Of a stretch of DNA of 9,575 bases, positions 1-7,205 are shown one piece after another. This DNA is from Verrucomicrobiota bacterium (lineage in GTDB: Bacteria > Verrucomicrobiota > Lentisphaeria > Oligosphaerales > Oligosphaeraceae). Position 1 is the stretch's first letter, and each line of letters starts with the position of its first letter. Position numbers and translations under genes: made by a program. The DNA lies in NCBI GenBank assembly GCA_022709995.1, contig JAKLHU010000044.1:1-9575 (forward strand). The letters run 5' to 3'. The notes under the pieces were generated by a model. It ran no database searches. It was not told the origin of the DNA and saw only the letters and a program-made list of their open reading frames with translations.

Positions 1-1559
1 AGGCGTTCGCAGATCATGCGTGCACGTTGGGCGGCGCGGTCGGCATGCACGAGAGAGGCGAAGGCGTCGACCGGTTCGCTGTTGACGAGGATTTCGAGTT
101 TGACGGTCTGGCTGGGCTCGTAGCCGTCCGGTTCGTAGTCCATGCTGCCATAGCCGCGGGTGACGGTTTTGAGTTTGTCATAGAAATCGAGGACGATTTC
201 ATGGAGGGGCAGTCGGGTTGTGATCATGACATGGAGGTGGTCGACATTTTCCGTTTTGAGGCAGATGCCGCGTTTTTCCATGACCAGGTTCATAATGGCG
301 CCCATATGGGTGGAGGGCGAGATGATCTGGGCTTTGATCATGGGTTCTTCGACGTGGTCGATGTGGCTCGGGTCCGGCATATAGAGCGGGTTGTCGATTT
401 CCTTCATGGTTCCGTTGCGCAGGAAGACGTGGTAGATGACGCTCGGGTAGGTCAGCAGCAGGTCCATGTTGTATTCTCGGCTGAGCCGTTCCTGGACGAT
501 TTCCATGTGGAGGAGGCCGAGGAAGCCGCAGCGGAAGCCGGCGCCGAGGGCGACGGAGCTTTCGGGCTGGGCGACGAAGGCGGAGTCGTTGAGCTGGAGC
601 TTGGAGATGTTGAATTTGAGCGCTTCGTAGTCGGCGGTGTCGATCGGGTAGATGCCGCTGAAGACCATGGGTCGCACGAGCTGGAATCCGGGCAGGGCTG
701 CCCGGCAGGGTTTCAGGTCGCTGGTGACGGTGTCGCCGACTTGGATGTCGGTCGGGTTTTTGATGGCGGTGATCAGGTAGCCGACTTCGCCCGGCTGCAG
801 TTCCGGGGCCGGTTTCATTTCCGGGTTGAAGAAGCCGACTTCCTTGACTTCGCTGGCGAGTCCGGCGTTGAAGAGTCGGATGCGTTGTCCCGCCTTGATG
901 GTGCCGTTGACGACGCGCAGGTAGGTCACCACGCCCCGGAACACGTCGTAGACGGAATCGAAGACGAGGGCCTGGACTTCTTCGGCGCTGCTGGTTGGCG
1001 GCGGGATGCGTTCGGCGACGGCGTTGAGCAGTTCCTTGACGCCGACGCCGGTTTTGGCGGAGACGAGGAGGATTTCTTCGCGGGGGATGGCGAGCAGTTC
1101 CTCGATTTGTTCATAGCACAGGTCGAGGTTGGCGGCCGGCAGGTCGATTTTGTTGATGACGGGGATGATGGTCAGTCCCTGGCGGAGGGCGAGGTTGGCG
1201 TTGGCGAGGGTCTGGGCCTGGACGCCCTGGGCGGCGTCGATGAGCAGGAGGGCGCCTTCGCAGGCGGCGAGGGAGCGGCTGACTTCGTAGCTGAAGTCGA
1301 CATGGCCGGGGGTGTCGATCAGGTTGAACACGTACTGGCGGCCGTCATCGGCCTGGAAGTGCATGCGAACCGGGTGTGACTTGATGGTGATGCCGCGTTC
1401 CTGTTCCAGGTCCATGGCGTCCAGGACCTGGTCGTGGAACGTCCGTTGCTCGATGGTGTTGGTGTGCAGGAGGAAGCGGTCGGCCAGGGTTGATTTGCCG
1501 TGGTCGATATGGGCGACGATGGAGAAGTTGCGGATGAGTTGCTGGTGGTTTTCTGACAT
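1..1559 (-). CDS. lepA: Elongation factor 4 (LepA), C-terminus cut by window edge
   Basis: Translational GTPase that binds the ribosome and acts on stalled or mistranslocated elongation complexes and in initiation/assembly; it works in the cytosol or at the membrane. Reading from the ATG at 1559 gives 519 complete codons with no stop before the window edge. All GTPase motifs are visible: G1 AHIDHGKST (residues 16-24), G2 RGITI (55-59), G3 DTPGH (82-86), G4 NKID (136-139) and G5 SAK (167-169). The LepA-specific run GFRCGFLGLLHMEI and, later, KRGICLKTE follow. Family members are about 600 residues, so roughly 80 C-terminal residues (most of the LepA-specific C-terminal domain) lie outside. A weak AGGA sits 14 nt before the start. 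It lies 53 bp downstream of the lptF-type gene on the same strand, so cotranscription is likely. Identity is certain from the motifs; the PVC-like flavour (SHPV after GITIK) is an impression from memory. Confidence 0.97.
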   Translation of the reverse strand, partial: MSENHQQLIRNFSIVAHIDHGKSTLADRFLLHTNTIEQRTFHDQVLDAMDLEQERGITIKSHPVRMHFQADDGRQYVFNLIDTPGHVDFSYEVSRSLAACEGALLLIDAAQGVQAQTLANANLALRQGLTIIPVINKIDLPAANLDLCYEQIEELLAIPREEILLVSAKTGVGVKELLNAVAERIPPPTSSAEEVQALVFDSVYDVFRGVVTYLRVVNGTIKAGQRIRLFNAGLASEVKEVGFFNPEMKPAPELQPGEVGYLITAIKNPTDIQVGDTVTSDLKPCRAALPGFQLVRPMVFSGIYPIDTADYEALKFNISKLQLNDSAFVAQPESSVALGAGFRCGFLGLLHMEIVQERLSREYNMDLLLTYPSVIYHVFLRNGTMKEIDNPLYMPDPSHIDHVEEPMIKAQIISPSTHMGAIMNLVMEKRGICLKTENVDHLHVMITTRLPLHEIVLDFYDKLKTVTRGYGSMDYEPDGYEPSQTVKLEILVNSEPVDAFASLVHADRAAQRARMICER

Positions 1560-1612
1560 GTTCGGTGCGGTATTCCTGGCGGTCGGGGGGGAGGGGAGGT
1601 GGGGCGGTGACG

Positions 1613-2710
1613 TCATCCCATGATGCGGAGAGCGGCCAGGCCGGCGGCCTGGTAGAGAAAATTGGGCAGCCAGATGATCAGGGCGGGATGAAAGCGGGCC
1701 TGGTCCTTGAGGGCGTCGCCGCAGAGCAGAAAGGCGTAGAAGCCGAGGGCGAGGAGAACACAGAGAAGGAGGCCGACCGACAGTTCGGAGCGGCGGTTGC
1801 GGATGCCGAAGGGGAGTCCGATGAGCAGGAAGGAAAAGGGGGCGATGGCCATGGAGAGGCGGTAATGCAGCTCCACCAGGTGCTCGGTCACATCCTGGCC
1901 CTGTTCGCTGTCCAGGCCGATGCGTCCGCACAGCATTTTCAGGTCGAGGTATTTCAGTTTCCGGGTCAGTTTTTTCTGATCCTGGGCGGTGCCGTAGTCG
2001 AAGGGGATGCGGATGGATTCGGCGTTCAGGTGTCGCAGCGAGCTGGGGTCCTGGGTGCCGTCGATGGTCATGTCGGTGACGGTAGCCTGTTGGAGGGTCA
2101 GTTCGATGAGGCGTTCGTCCTGGTTGACATCGACGCGTCCCTGGCGGGCGGTGATGTCCTGCACCTGTTGTCCGGCCGCATCCAGCATGAGGATGTGGAT
2201 ATCGAACAGTTCGCCCTGGTTTTGTCTGCCGACTCGCATGAGGCAGTTGGGGAAGATTTCGGTGAAAGTTCCCGGTTCGAGCATGGCGAGGGGGCTGTTG
2301 GCGGCGGCGGACCAGCGCAGTTGATCCGCCTGGTAGCGGAAGCGGGGGGCGACGGACAGGGAGATCCACAGGCACAGCCCGCAGAGCAGGAAGCTCAGCA
2401 GCAGGGCCGGCGCGATGATCTGGTAGAGGCTGATGCCGACGGCCTTCATGGCGACGATTTCGTTGTCGGCCGACATGCGGCTGAAGACGAGGACAGTGGC
2501 GACGAGCATGGCCAGGGGCAGGGTGAAGCGGAGCATGTTCGGGATCAGGTAGAACAGAAATTGCCCGAGGATGGCCGGGGAGACGCCGCGCGAGACCAGG
2601 TCGAAGGCGCGGAAGAACTGTCCGGACATCATGACAAAGGTCAGGATGGCCAAGGCCATGCCGGTGTTGAACAGCAGATTTTTGGCGATGTGGGCGTTGA
2701 GGATTTTCAT
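1613..2710 (-). CDS. LptF/LptG (YjgP/YjgQ) family LPS export permease
   Basis: 365-residue inner-membrane protein of the family whose LptF-LptG pair, with the LptB ATPase, lifts lipopolysaccharide out of the inner membrane into the periplasmic Lpt bridge. The usual layout is visible. Transmembrane segments lie near residues 12-32, 47-75 and 95-120. The charged stretch SRMSADNEIVAMKAVGIS between helices 2 and 3 is the conserved cytosolic coupling region. A soluble, beta-rich periplasmic domain spans about 125-265, and three more helices span about 275-360. Length matches the family (about 360). The start MKILNAHIAKNLL is the typical amphipathic beginning, although no good Shine-Dalgarno precedes it and the upstream gap is very GC-rich. 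Its stop codon lies within the palindrome TGACGTCA. It sits between bamA and lepA. Only one member of the pair is present, so the partner must be elsewhere; I cannot decide between LptF and LptG and give no symbol. Confidence 0.9.
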   Translation of the reverse strand: MKILNAHIAKNLLFNTGMALAILTFVMMSGQFFRAFDLVSRGVSPAILGQFLFYLIPNMLRFTLPLAMLVATVLVFSRMSADNEIVAMKAVGISLYQIIAPALLLSFLLCGLCLWISLSVAPRFRYQADQLRWSAAANSPLAMLEPGTFTEIFPNCLMRVGRQNQGELFDIHILMLDAAGQQVQDITARQGRVDVNQDERLIELTLQQATVTDMTIDGTQDPSSLRHLNAESIRIPFDYGTAQDQKKLTRKLKYLDLKMLCGRIGLDSEQGQDVTEHLVELHYRLSMAIAPFSFLLIGLPFGIRNRRSELSVGLLLCVLLALGFYAFLLCGDALKDQARFHPALIIWLPNFLYQAAGLAALRIMG

Positions 2711-2764
2711 GGTCGGGGTCGCCGGCGGTGGCGTGGTCGCCGGCCTGGCGGCATGGCCGCTGAC

Positions 2765-2810
2765 GGCATGTCCGGGTGGCCGGCGTCGGCATGTCCGGGT
2801 GGCCGGCGTC
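2765..2810. repeat. Perfect 2 x 23-bp tandem repeat
   Basis: Units 2765-2787 and 2788-2810 are identical; each begins GGCATGTCC, ends CCGGCGTC and contains the self-complementary core GCCGGC. Two exact adjacent copies point to a recent slippage duplication, a likely site of length variation between strains. Confidence 0.9.
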
Positions 2811-2890
2811 GTGGGGACGGGACGGGCGTCGTGGCCTTCGGGCGGAAGCGCCGCGGGGGGCAGGTCACAGCCCGATTTGGCCCGTTTTTT

Positions 2891-2919
2891 CGGCCGCCGT
2901 GGCCGCCTGGCGGCGGCCG
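2891..2919. repeat. Inverted repeat, possible RNA hairpin downstream of bamA
   Basis: CGGCCGCCG (2891-2899) is perfectly complementary to CGGCGGCCG (2911-2919) with an 11-nt loop. It begins about 77 nt past the bamA stop on the transcribed strand. There is no U-tract after it in the bamA transcript, so it is not a canonical intrinsic terminator; it could be a 3' stabilising or processing structure. Confidence 0.5.
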
Positions 2920-2995
2920 GGGAGGCGTCTTAAGGGCGATCGGGAGTCCGGTCAGGTTGGGCTGCCGGCGGTGGCCCTTGGCTGTTGGCGCCGGC

Positions 2996-5353
2996 TCAGT
3001 AGGTGTAGCCGATGTTGAAATGGAAGCGGCCGCTCTTGCCGTCCAGGTGGTCGTAGGAGGTGGACACGGGGATGCCGTAGTACAGGCTGATCGGCAGGGC
3101 TTTGAACTGGACGCCGAAGCCGACGCTCACATTGAGTTCGCCGAGGTCGAATTCGGTTGTATCCCACCAGGCGTTGCCGGCGTCGACGAAGGCGCTGACA
3201 TACATGAAGTCTTTGACTGGCTTGAGGATTTCCATGGTGCCGGTCAGCATGGAGCGGCCGCCGAGGGGGTCTTCGTGGCGGTCGATGGGGCTGATGTCGC
3301 GGCGTTTGAAGCCGCGGACCGTGCCGATGCCGCCGCCGAAATAGCGGTCGAAGATGGCGGCGTCATCGTTGCTCAAGGTCGAGTAGTCGGCGCCCAGTTT
3401 CAGGATGAAGTCGCGCACCACCGGGATGTATTTGGTTCCGGAGAGATTGAAGCGGGCGTAGCTTTCGTAGCTGCCGAGGGCGGTGGTGACCAGTTCCGTC
3501 TGGAGGCTGACCATGGAGCCGCGGCTGGGGAAGCGGAACGTGTCGCGGGTGTCGCGGGTCAGCCGCAGGATGAGCCGGCCGGCCCAGTAGTCGTCCTCTT
3601 CCTCGGCCAGAATGTAGTCTTGGACATAGTCCTTGCTGTCGGTCAGGTCGTATTCGCTGTGGGTGTCGACGTCGGAGATGTCGATCTGTTCCATGCGGAA
3701 GCCGACGCCCATTCGCCAATTTTCGACATGGCTGTCGCCGAGCTGGAAGGCGATGGGCCAGGACAGCATCATGCCGGCGCCGATGTTCCGCTGGTCGTAT
3801 TCATCTTCGTAGCGGTTGCGCAGGAAGAGGTCGGTGGCCAGTTCGAGGCGGCGGTCGAAAAGCCAGGGTTCGACATGTGAGACCGTGATGTTGGAGACTT
3901 CGGAGCCCAGCTGGACGCGGGTGCGGAAGCGCTGGCCGGCGCCTTTGGCCGGCCAGTTGAAGAGCCGGCTGAGGTCGAAGTTGGATTCGGTGAATTCGAC
4001 GAAGCCGATGACGGAGTCTTCGGTGGAGAAGCCGGCGCCGAGGGAGACCTGGCCGGTCGCTTTTTCCTTCAGGTCGATGCGCAGGTCTTTCAGGCCAGGG
4101 ACTTCGGTGGCGACGGGGAGGATGTCGACCGTCTCGAAGTAGCCGAGGTTTTCGAGGCGGCTTTTGGAGGTGCGGATTTTGCCGGCGTCGCCGAGGTCGC
4201 TGGCGTGGATGGCCAGTTCGCGGAGGATGACTTTTTCGCGGGTCAGTTCATTGCCGGTGACTTCGATGTTGCGGATGTGGCTGGGGGTTCCCTCCTGGAT
4301 GCGGAACTCGATGGCGACTTTGCGGTTGGCGGTGTCCTTCTGGTGGACGGGATAGAGGCGGAGGTCGAGGTAGCCCAGGCGTTCGTATTCCGCCTTCATG
4401 ACGTTGGTGTCGAGGGTTTCGAGGCTGGAATCGTAGATGGCGCCGGGGGCGGATTTGATTTTGCCCAGCAGGTATTCCGGGGTGAAATGCTGGGCGCCGG
4501 TGGCGGTGATGCCGGAGATGGCGTATTGCGGCCCTTCGATCATCTTGAAGGTCACCGTCATCCATTTCTGGCCGGCGTCAACAGTCTTTTCAATGTCGGT
4601 GATGGTGAAGTCGAGATGGCCCTTGGTGCCGTAGATTTCCTTCAGTTTGTCGCGGTCGAGGACCAGTTGTTGTTCATTGAAGTAGTTGCCGAAGCGGAAG
4701 AGGTAGCGCCACCATTCGCGCTTGGTGACGATGGCCGCGCGCAGTTCGTCGTCGGTGAATTCGTTGTTGCCGTAGAACTCGACTTTTTGCAGTTTGTAGC
4801 GTGGCTGTTCCTGGATGACGAAGGTCACGTTGACGCCGCCGTCGTCGACCGGTGTCTGCGTCGTCGTCACTTCGGTGCCGAAATGGCCGGCGTTGCGGTA
4901 TTTGTCCAGAATGGCGTTGCGGTCGGCGGCCAGGGCGGTCTCGTCCACCGGCACGGCCACGTCATGTTGGATGAGTTTTTGCAGCTTGGCGGTTTTGAAT
5001 TTCTGGTTGCCCTGGATGAGGATGGCGCGGACGATGGGCTTGGGGGTGACGATGAAGGTGACATTCACCTTGCCGTCGGCCGCGGTTTCGACGGATGTGC
5101 GGACGTCGTCGAAGCGCTTGGTGCGCACCAGGGTGCGGATGTCTTCGCTGAGGGTGGCGGGGTTGAACTCGTTGCCGATTTTGGTGGCGATGTTGCTGAA
5201 CACGATTTCGTTGAGGATGTTCTGGACCAGGCCTGCGGCCGTCGCCTGGACCGTGATTTGGCCGACGGGGGCGGCGCTGCTCCTGAGGCTGAACAGGGCG
5301 AGGAGGATAAGCAGCAAGCCGAGGCAGGCAGGCAACCGTGGATGTTGACGCAT
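2996..5353 (-). CDS. bamA: BamA/Omp85 outer-membrane protein assembly factor
   Basis: Central subunit of the BAM complex, an outer-membrane barrel that folds and inserts other barrel proteins. The 785-residue length matches the family. A signal peptide is clear (residues 1-28: basic start, then the core CLGLLLILLALF, cleavage probably around SSAA). Five POTRA repeats follow at about 32-105, 106-182, 185-275, 277-357 and 358-432; hallmark pieces are ILIQGNQKF, VEFYGNNEFT and IEVTGNELT. The barrel runs from about 433, with the diagnostic VRGF lid motif at 679-682, FVDAGNAWW at 722-730, and the terminal beta-signal FHFNIGYTY, comparable to FQFNIGKTW of E. coli but ending in Tyr. I chose the ATG at 5353 because GGAAGA lies 4 nt upstream and the signal peptide starts there; the frame also extends to a TTG at 5389, which lacks these signals. 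The lptF-type permease lies downstream on the same strand, linking two envelope-assembly steps. Confidence 0.97.
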   Translation of the reverse strand: MRQHPRLPACLGLLLILLALFSLRSSAAPVGQITVQATAAGLVQNILNEIVFSNIATKIGNEFNPATLSEDIRTLVRTKRFDDVRTSVETAADGKVNVTFIVTPKPIVRAILIQGNQKFKTAKLQKLIQHDVAVPVDETALAADRNAILDKYRNAGHFGTEVTTTQTPVDDGGVNVTFVIQEQPRYKLQKVEFYGNNEFTDDELRAAIVTKREWWRYLFRFGNYFNEQQLVLDRDKLKEIYGTKGHLDFTITDIEKTVDAGQKWMTVTFKMIEGPQYAISGITATGAQHFTPEYLLGKIKSAPGAIYDSSLETLDTNVMKAEYERLGYLDLRLYPVHQKDTANRKVAIEFRIQEGTPSHIRNIEVTGNELTREKVILRELAIHASDLGDAGKIRTSKSRLENLGYFETVDILPVATEVPGLKDLRIDLKEKATGQVSLGAGFSTEDSVIGFVEFTESNFDLSRLFNWPAKGAGQRFRTRVQLGSEVSNITVSHVEPWLFDRRLELATDLFLRNRYEDEYDQRNIGAGMMLSWPIAFQLGDSHVENWRMGVGFRMEQIDISDVDTHSEYDLTDSKDYVQDYILAEEEDDYWAGRLILRLTRDTRDTFRFPSRGSMVSLQTELVTTALGSYESYARFNLSGTKYIPVVRDFILKLGADYSTLSNDDAAIFDRYFGGGIGTVRGFKRRDISPIDRHEDPLGGRSMLTGTMEILKPVKDFMYVSAFVDAGNAWWDTTEFDLGELNVSVGFGVQFKALPISLYYGIPVSTSYDHLDGKSGRFHFNIGYTY

Positions 5354-5357
5354 GGTT

Positions 5358-5363
5358 TCTTCC
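5358..5363 (-). promoter_or_regulatory. Ribosome binding site that fixes the bamA start
   Basis: On the minus strand GGAAGA is followed by AACC and then the ATG at 5353. It supports this internal ATG, which opens directly into the signal peptide, over the TTG at 5389. Confidence 0.6.
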
Positions 5364-5413
5364 GTTGGCTGGGGGTGGGAGGGGCGCAAAGATCTGGATT
5401 GAACGTGGGAAGT

Positions 5414-5441
5414 AATTTACTGTAGAAGTCAGGTTGTGCAA
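5414..5441 (-). promoter_or_regulatory. Candidate bamA promoter
   Basis: On the minus strand TTGCAC (5441-5436) and TAAATT (5419-5414) are separated by 16 bp, matching the sigma70 boxes at 4 of 6 positions each. It lies about 60 bp upstream of the bamA ATG and just inside element A. A short GGTTG/CAACC inverted repeat (5432-5443) overlaps the -35 box and could be an operator. Inference from consensus only. Confidence 0.35.
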
Positions 5442-5463
5442 CCCGTCGGCATCCAGACTTTCG

Positions 5464-5473
5464 CTTCTTTCAG
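5464..5473. repeat. Direct repeat, left flank of element A (target-site duplication)
   Basis: CTTCTTTCAG here recurs exactly at 5597-5606, immediately abutting the two ends of the palindromic element. This is the pattern left by transposition into a single target copy. The true duplication is 8-10 bp, depending on whether the element tip includes the outer G/C pair. Confidence 0.7.
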
Positions 5474-5596
5474 TAATCGGTCAGCCATTGAACACTGAGC
5501 GCTTGAGGAGTCAACGCCTGGGCGCCTCAGGGGCCGGAGGCGCCACCTTGGCGTGCCAGGCCACTACCGCCGCCAGATGCAAGGGCTGACCGTTTA
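5474..5596. mobile_element. MITE-like palindromic element, copy A (123 bp)
   Basis: The ends are terminal inverted repeats: TAATCGGTCAGCCATTG at 5474-5490 matches the reverse complement of 5580-5596 at 15 of 17 positions. Inside, GGCGCCTC (5521-5528) pairs with GAGGCGCC (5537-5544), giving a second hairpin. The whole unit aligns, reverse-complemented, with the element at 7762-7866 at roughly 85% identity by eye; copy A has about 18 extra bases (around 5551-5568). A 10-bp direct repeat flanks it. It has no coding capacity, so it would be non-autonomous, moved by a transposase elsewhere. It lies between the argC stop and bamA. I know no named family with these ends; a REPIN-like or structured-RNA repeat is the alternative. 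Confidence 0.75.
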
Positions 5597-5606
5597 CTTC
5601 TTTCAG
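5597..5606. repeat. Direct repeat, right flank of element A, containing the argC stop
   Basis: Second copy of CTTCTTTCAG. The argC stop codon (complement of TCA at 5603-5605) lies within it, so the element entered at the exact 3' edge of argC and the duplicated bases restored the stop. Confidence 0.7.
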
Positions 5607-6631
5607 TTCAGGCCGGTGTCTTCGGGGAGGCCTTGGTTTAGGTTGAGGCATTGGACGGCTTGTCCGGAGGCGCCTTTGGTGAGGTTGTCGATGGCGGAGC
5701 TGACGATGAGTCGGCCGGTGCGGGCGTCGAAGGCGCAGCCGATTTCGCACATGTTGGTCATGGTGACGTGCTTGGTGTCGGCCAGTTCGCCGGGGTCGAG
5801 GATGCGGACGAAGGGTTTGCCGTCATAGGCGGCCCGGAGGCAGTCGACGGCTGTTCCGGCGTTGGTTCCGGGCCGGGCTTGGAGGAGGATGGTGGAGTGG
5901 ATGCCGCGGTTGACCGGGATCAGGTGGGGGATGAAGTTGATGACGACGGCGTCGGCGCCGGCGGCGGCGGCCAGTTCCTGTTCGATTTCCGGCAGGTGGC
6001 GATGGCCGGTGACGGCGTAGGGGCGGACGCTTTCGTTGCATTCGGGGAAGAGGTAGGGCAGTTCGACTTTGCGGCCGGCGCCGCTGACGCCGCTGAGGGA
6101 GATGGCTTCGATGCCGGTGGTTTCGACCAGTTTGGCGCCGAGGAGGGCGGCGGCCGGGAGGATGATGCTGGTCGGGTAGCAGCCGGGACAGGCGATCAAA
6201 TCGGCTGTGCGGATGGCGTCGGCATAGCGTTCGGGCAGGCCGTAGACGGCCCGGCGCAGCAGGTCGGGCGCGGGGTGCGGGGTTTTGTAGTAGCGGGCGT
6301 AGACTTCCGTGTCCCGGAGGCGGAAGTCGGCGCTGATGTCGATCACCTTGACGCCGCGGGCCAGGAGCGGGGCCGCGAATTCCGCCGCCAGGCCATGCGG
6401 CAGGGCGAGGAAGGCCACCTCGGCCAGGGCGGCGATCTGTTCGGGATCCGGGTTGATGAAGGGCAGCCGGCATTCCCGGTAGCGGGGGAAGACGGCGCCG
6501 GCGGTCTGGCCGGCGTATTGCCGGGAGGTGACGGCGGTCAGTTCCGCGGCGGGGTGGCGGAGCAGGATTCGCAACAGTTCTTCGCCGGCGTATCCGGAAG
6601 CGCCGACAATCGCCACGCGTGTTCTGGTCAT
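5603..6631 (-). CDS. argC: N-acetyl-gamma-glutamyl-phosphate reductase (ArgC)
   Basis: Cytosolic NADPH-dependent enzyme of arginine synthesis; it reduces N-acetylglutamyl phosphate to the semialdehyde. The 342-residue length is normal for the standard long form. The Rossmann-fold motif GASGYAG is at residues 10-16, LPHG at 77-80, the catalytic cysteine Cys151 in ACPGCYPTS, SGVSGAGR at 180-187, and the active-site histidine segment GHRHLPEI at 209-216 with HLIPVNRGI at 236-244. The start at 6631 places the nucleotide-binding strand at the N-terminus; GGAA about 9 nt upstream is a weak ribosome site. It follows rpsI by 119 bp on the same strand, but a strong terminator intervenes, so argC is either fed by read-through or has its own promoter in the 40-odd bases before it, where I see no good boxes. 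Its 3' end abuts mobile element A. Confidence 0.97.
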   Translation of the reverse strand: MTRTRVAIVGASGYAGEELLRILLRHPAAELTAVTSRQYAGQTAGAVFPRYRECRLPFINPDPEQIAALAEVAFLALPHGLAAEFAAPLLARGVKVIDISADFRLRDTEVYARYYKTPHPAPDLLRRAVYGLPERYADAIRTADLIACPGCYPTSIILPAAALLGAKLVETTGIEAISLSGVSGAGRKVELPYLFPECNESVRPYAVTGHRHLPEIEQELAAAAGADAVVINFIPHLIPVNRGIHSTILLQARPGTNAGTAVDCLRAAYDGKPFVRILDPGELADTKHVTMTNMCEIGCAFDARTGRLIVSSAIDNLTKGASGQAVQCLNLNQGLPEDTGLN

Positions 6632-6673
6632 GAGGCTGTTCCGTAGAGTGGTGGTAAGGTCGTTGACGGGAAG

Positions 6674-6725
6674 AAAAAAAAACCGGAAGCAGCGGCGGCC
6701 CGGAGAGGGCTGCCGCTGGATCCGG
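6674..6725 (-). terminator. Rho-independent terminator after rpsI
   Basis: On the minus strand, 25 nt past the rpsI stop, the transcript forms nested stems: CCGGA (6725-6721 side) with TCCGG, CAGCGGC (6718-6712) with GCCGCTG (6696-6690), and GCCC with GGGC inside. Nine U residues follow directly (A9 at 6674-6682 on the plus strand). A textbook intrinsic terminator ending the rplM-rpsI transcript; since argC follows on the same strand it may act as a partial, attenuating terminator. Confidence 0.88.
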
Positions 6726-6750
6726 AGCGGTAGAAGAGTCGATGGACGGA

Positions 6751-7149
6751 TTAGCGCTTGGAGAACTGGAAGCGCTTGCGGGCTCCGGGCTGGCCGGGTT
6801 TTTTGCGTTCTTTTTCGCGGGAGTCGCGGGTGATCATGCCGGCGCTCTTCAGGACGGCGCGGAATTCCGGCTTGAATTTTTCGAGGGCGCGGGCGATGCC
6901 GTGCCGGATGGCGCCGGCCTGGCCGGCGATGCCGCCGCCCTGGACGAGGGTGTAGATGTCGAAATCGCTGGTGGTGCCGGTGATGACGAGGGGCTGGAGG
7001 ACATAGCCCTGCTCGGACAACGTCGGGAAGTATTCGGCGAATTCGCGTTTATTGACGGTGATTTTGCCGGTTCCGGGTTTGAGATGGATGCGGGCGCTGG
7101 CGGTCTTTCGACGGCCAACGGCGTGAATGACTTCTTGCGTCTGCGTCAT
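6751..7149 (-). CDS. rpsI: 30S ribosomal protein S9
   Basis: Small-subunit protein S9, whose C-terminal tail reaches the P-site tRNA. The 132-residue length is typical. Family signatures: AVGRRKTASARIHL near the N-terminus (residues 10-23), TVNKREFAEYF, the glycine-rich GGGIAGQAGAIRHGIARAL (about 71-89), and the invariant tail ending ARKRFQFSKR. An AGGA lies about 10 nt before the ATG at 7149. It follows rplM by 56 bp, the classic L13-S9 operon found across bacteria, and is closed by the terminator 25 nt downstream. Confidence 0.98.
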   Translation of the reverse strand: MTQTQEVIHAVGRRKTASARIHLKPGTGKITVNKREFAEYFPTLSEQGYVLQPLVITGTTSDFDIYTLVQGGGIAGQAGAIRHGIARALEKFKPEFRAVLKSAGMITRDSREKERKKPGQPGARKRFQFSKR

Positions 7150-7205
7150 GCTGGGAAATCCTTTGTCCGGGAGTTGCTTATATAATAAATGGTAATGTCA
7201 GGCAA

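Larger units (their letters stand above)
2711..2995. other. GC-rich structured gap between bamA and lptF-type gene
   Basis: This 285-bp stretch contains no gene I can support: reading frames across it are composed of Gly/Arg/Ala-rich codons without family motifs. It holds a perfect 23-bp tandem duplication (2765-2810) and a 9-bp perfect inverted repeat (2891-2899 with 2911-2919). The T6 run (2885-2890) lies on the wrong side of that hairpin for either transcript to be terminated in the usual way: for the bamA message it would read as A6 after the stem. It would form the 3' trailer of bamA or the leader of the permease gene. Confidence 0.6.

Noticed and set aside
27..1379. 450-codon plus-strand open frame
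   Set aside because: Antisense shadow of lepA; same composition artefact.
2885..2919. Intrinsic terminator for bamA
   Set aside because: On the transcribed strand the stem is followed by A6, not U6; on the plus strand the T-run precedes the stem.
1565..3880. 771-codon open frame on the plus strand, opposite lptF and bamA
   Set aside because: Its product is a Gly/Val/Asp/Glu-rich low-information sequence with no motifs. It exists because C-ending codons on the minus strand read as Gxx codons on the opposite strand and rarely form stops. The minus-strand genes are unambiguous.
5354..5389. 12-codon N-terminal extension of bamA from a TTG
   Set aside because: It would bury the signal peptide behind a polar stretch, while the internal ATG has GGAAGA upstream.
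4205..5425. 406-codon plus-strand open frame
   Set aside because: Antisense shadow of the POTRA-coding part of bamA; no domain, signal or ribosome site.
5651..6646. 331-codon plus-strand open frame
   Set aside because: Antisense shadow of argC, whose catalytic motifs are intact on the minus strand.
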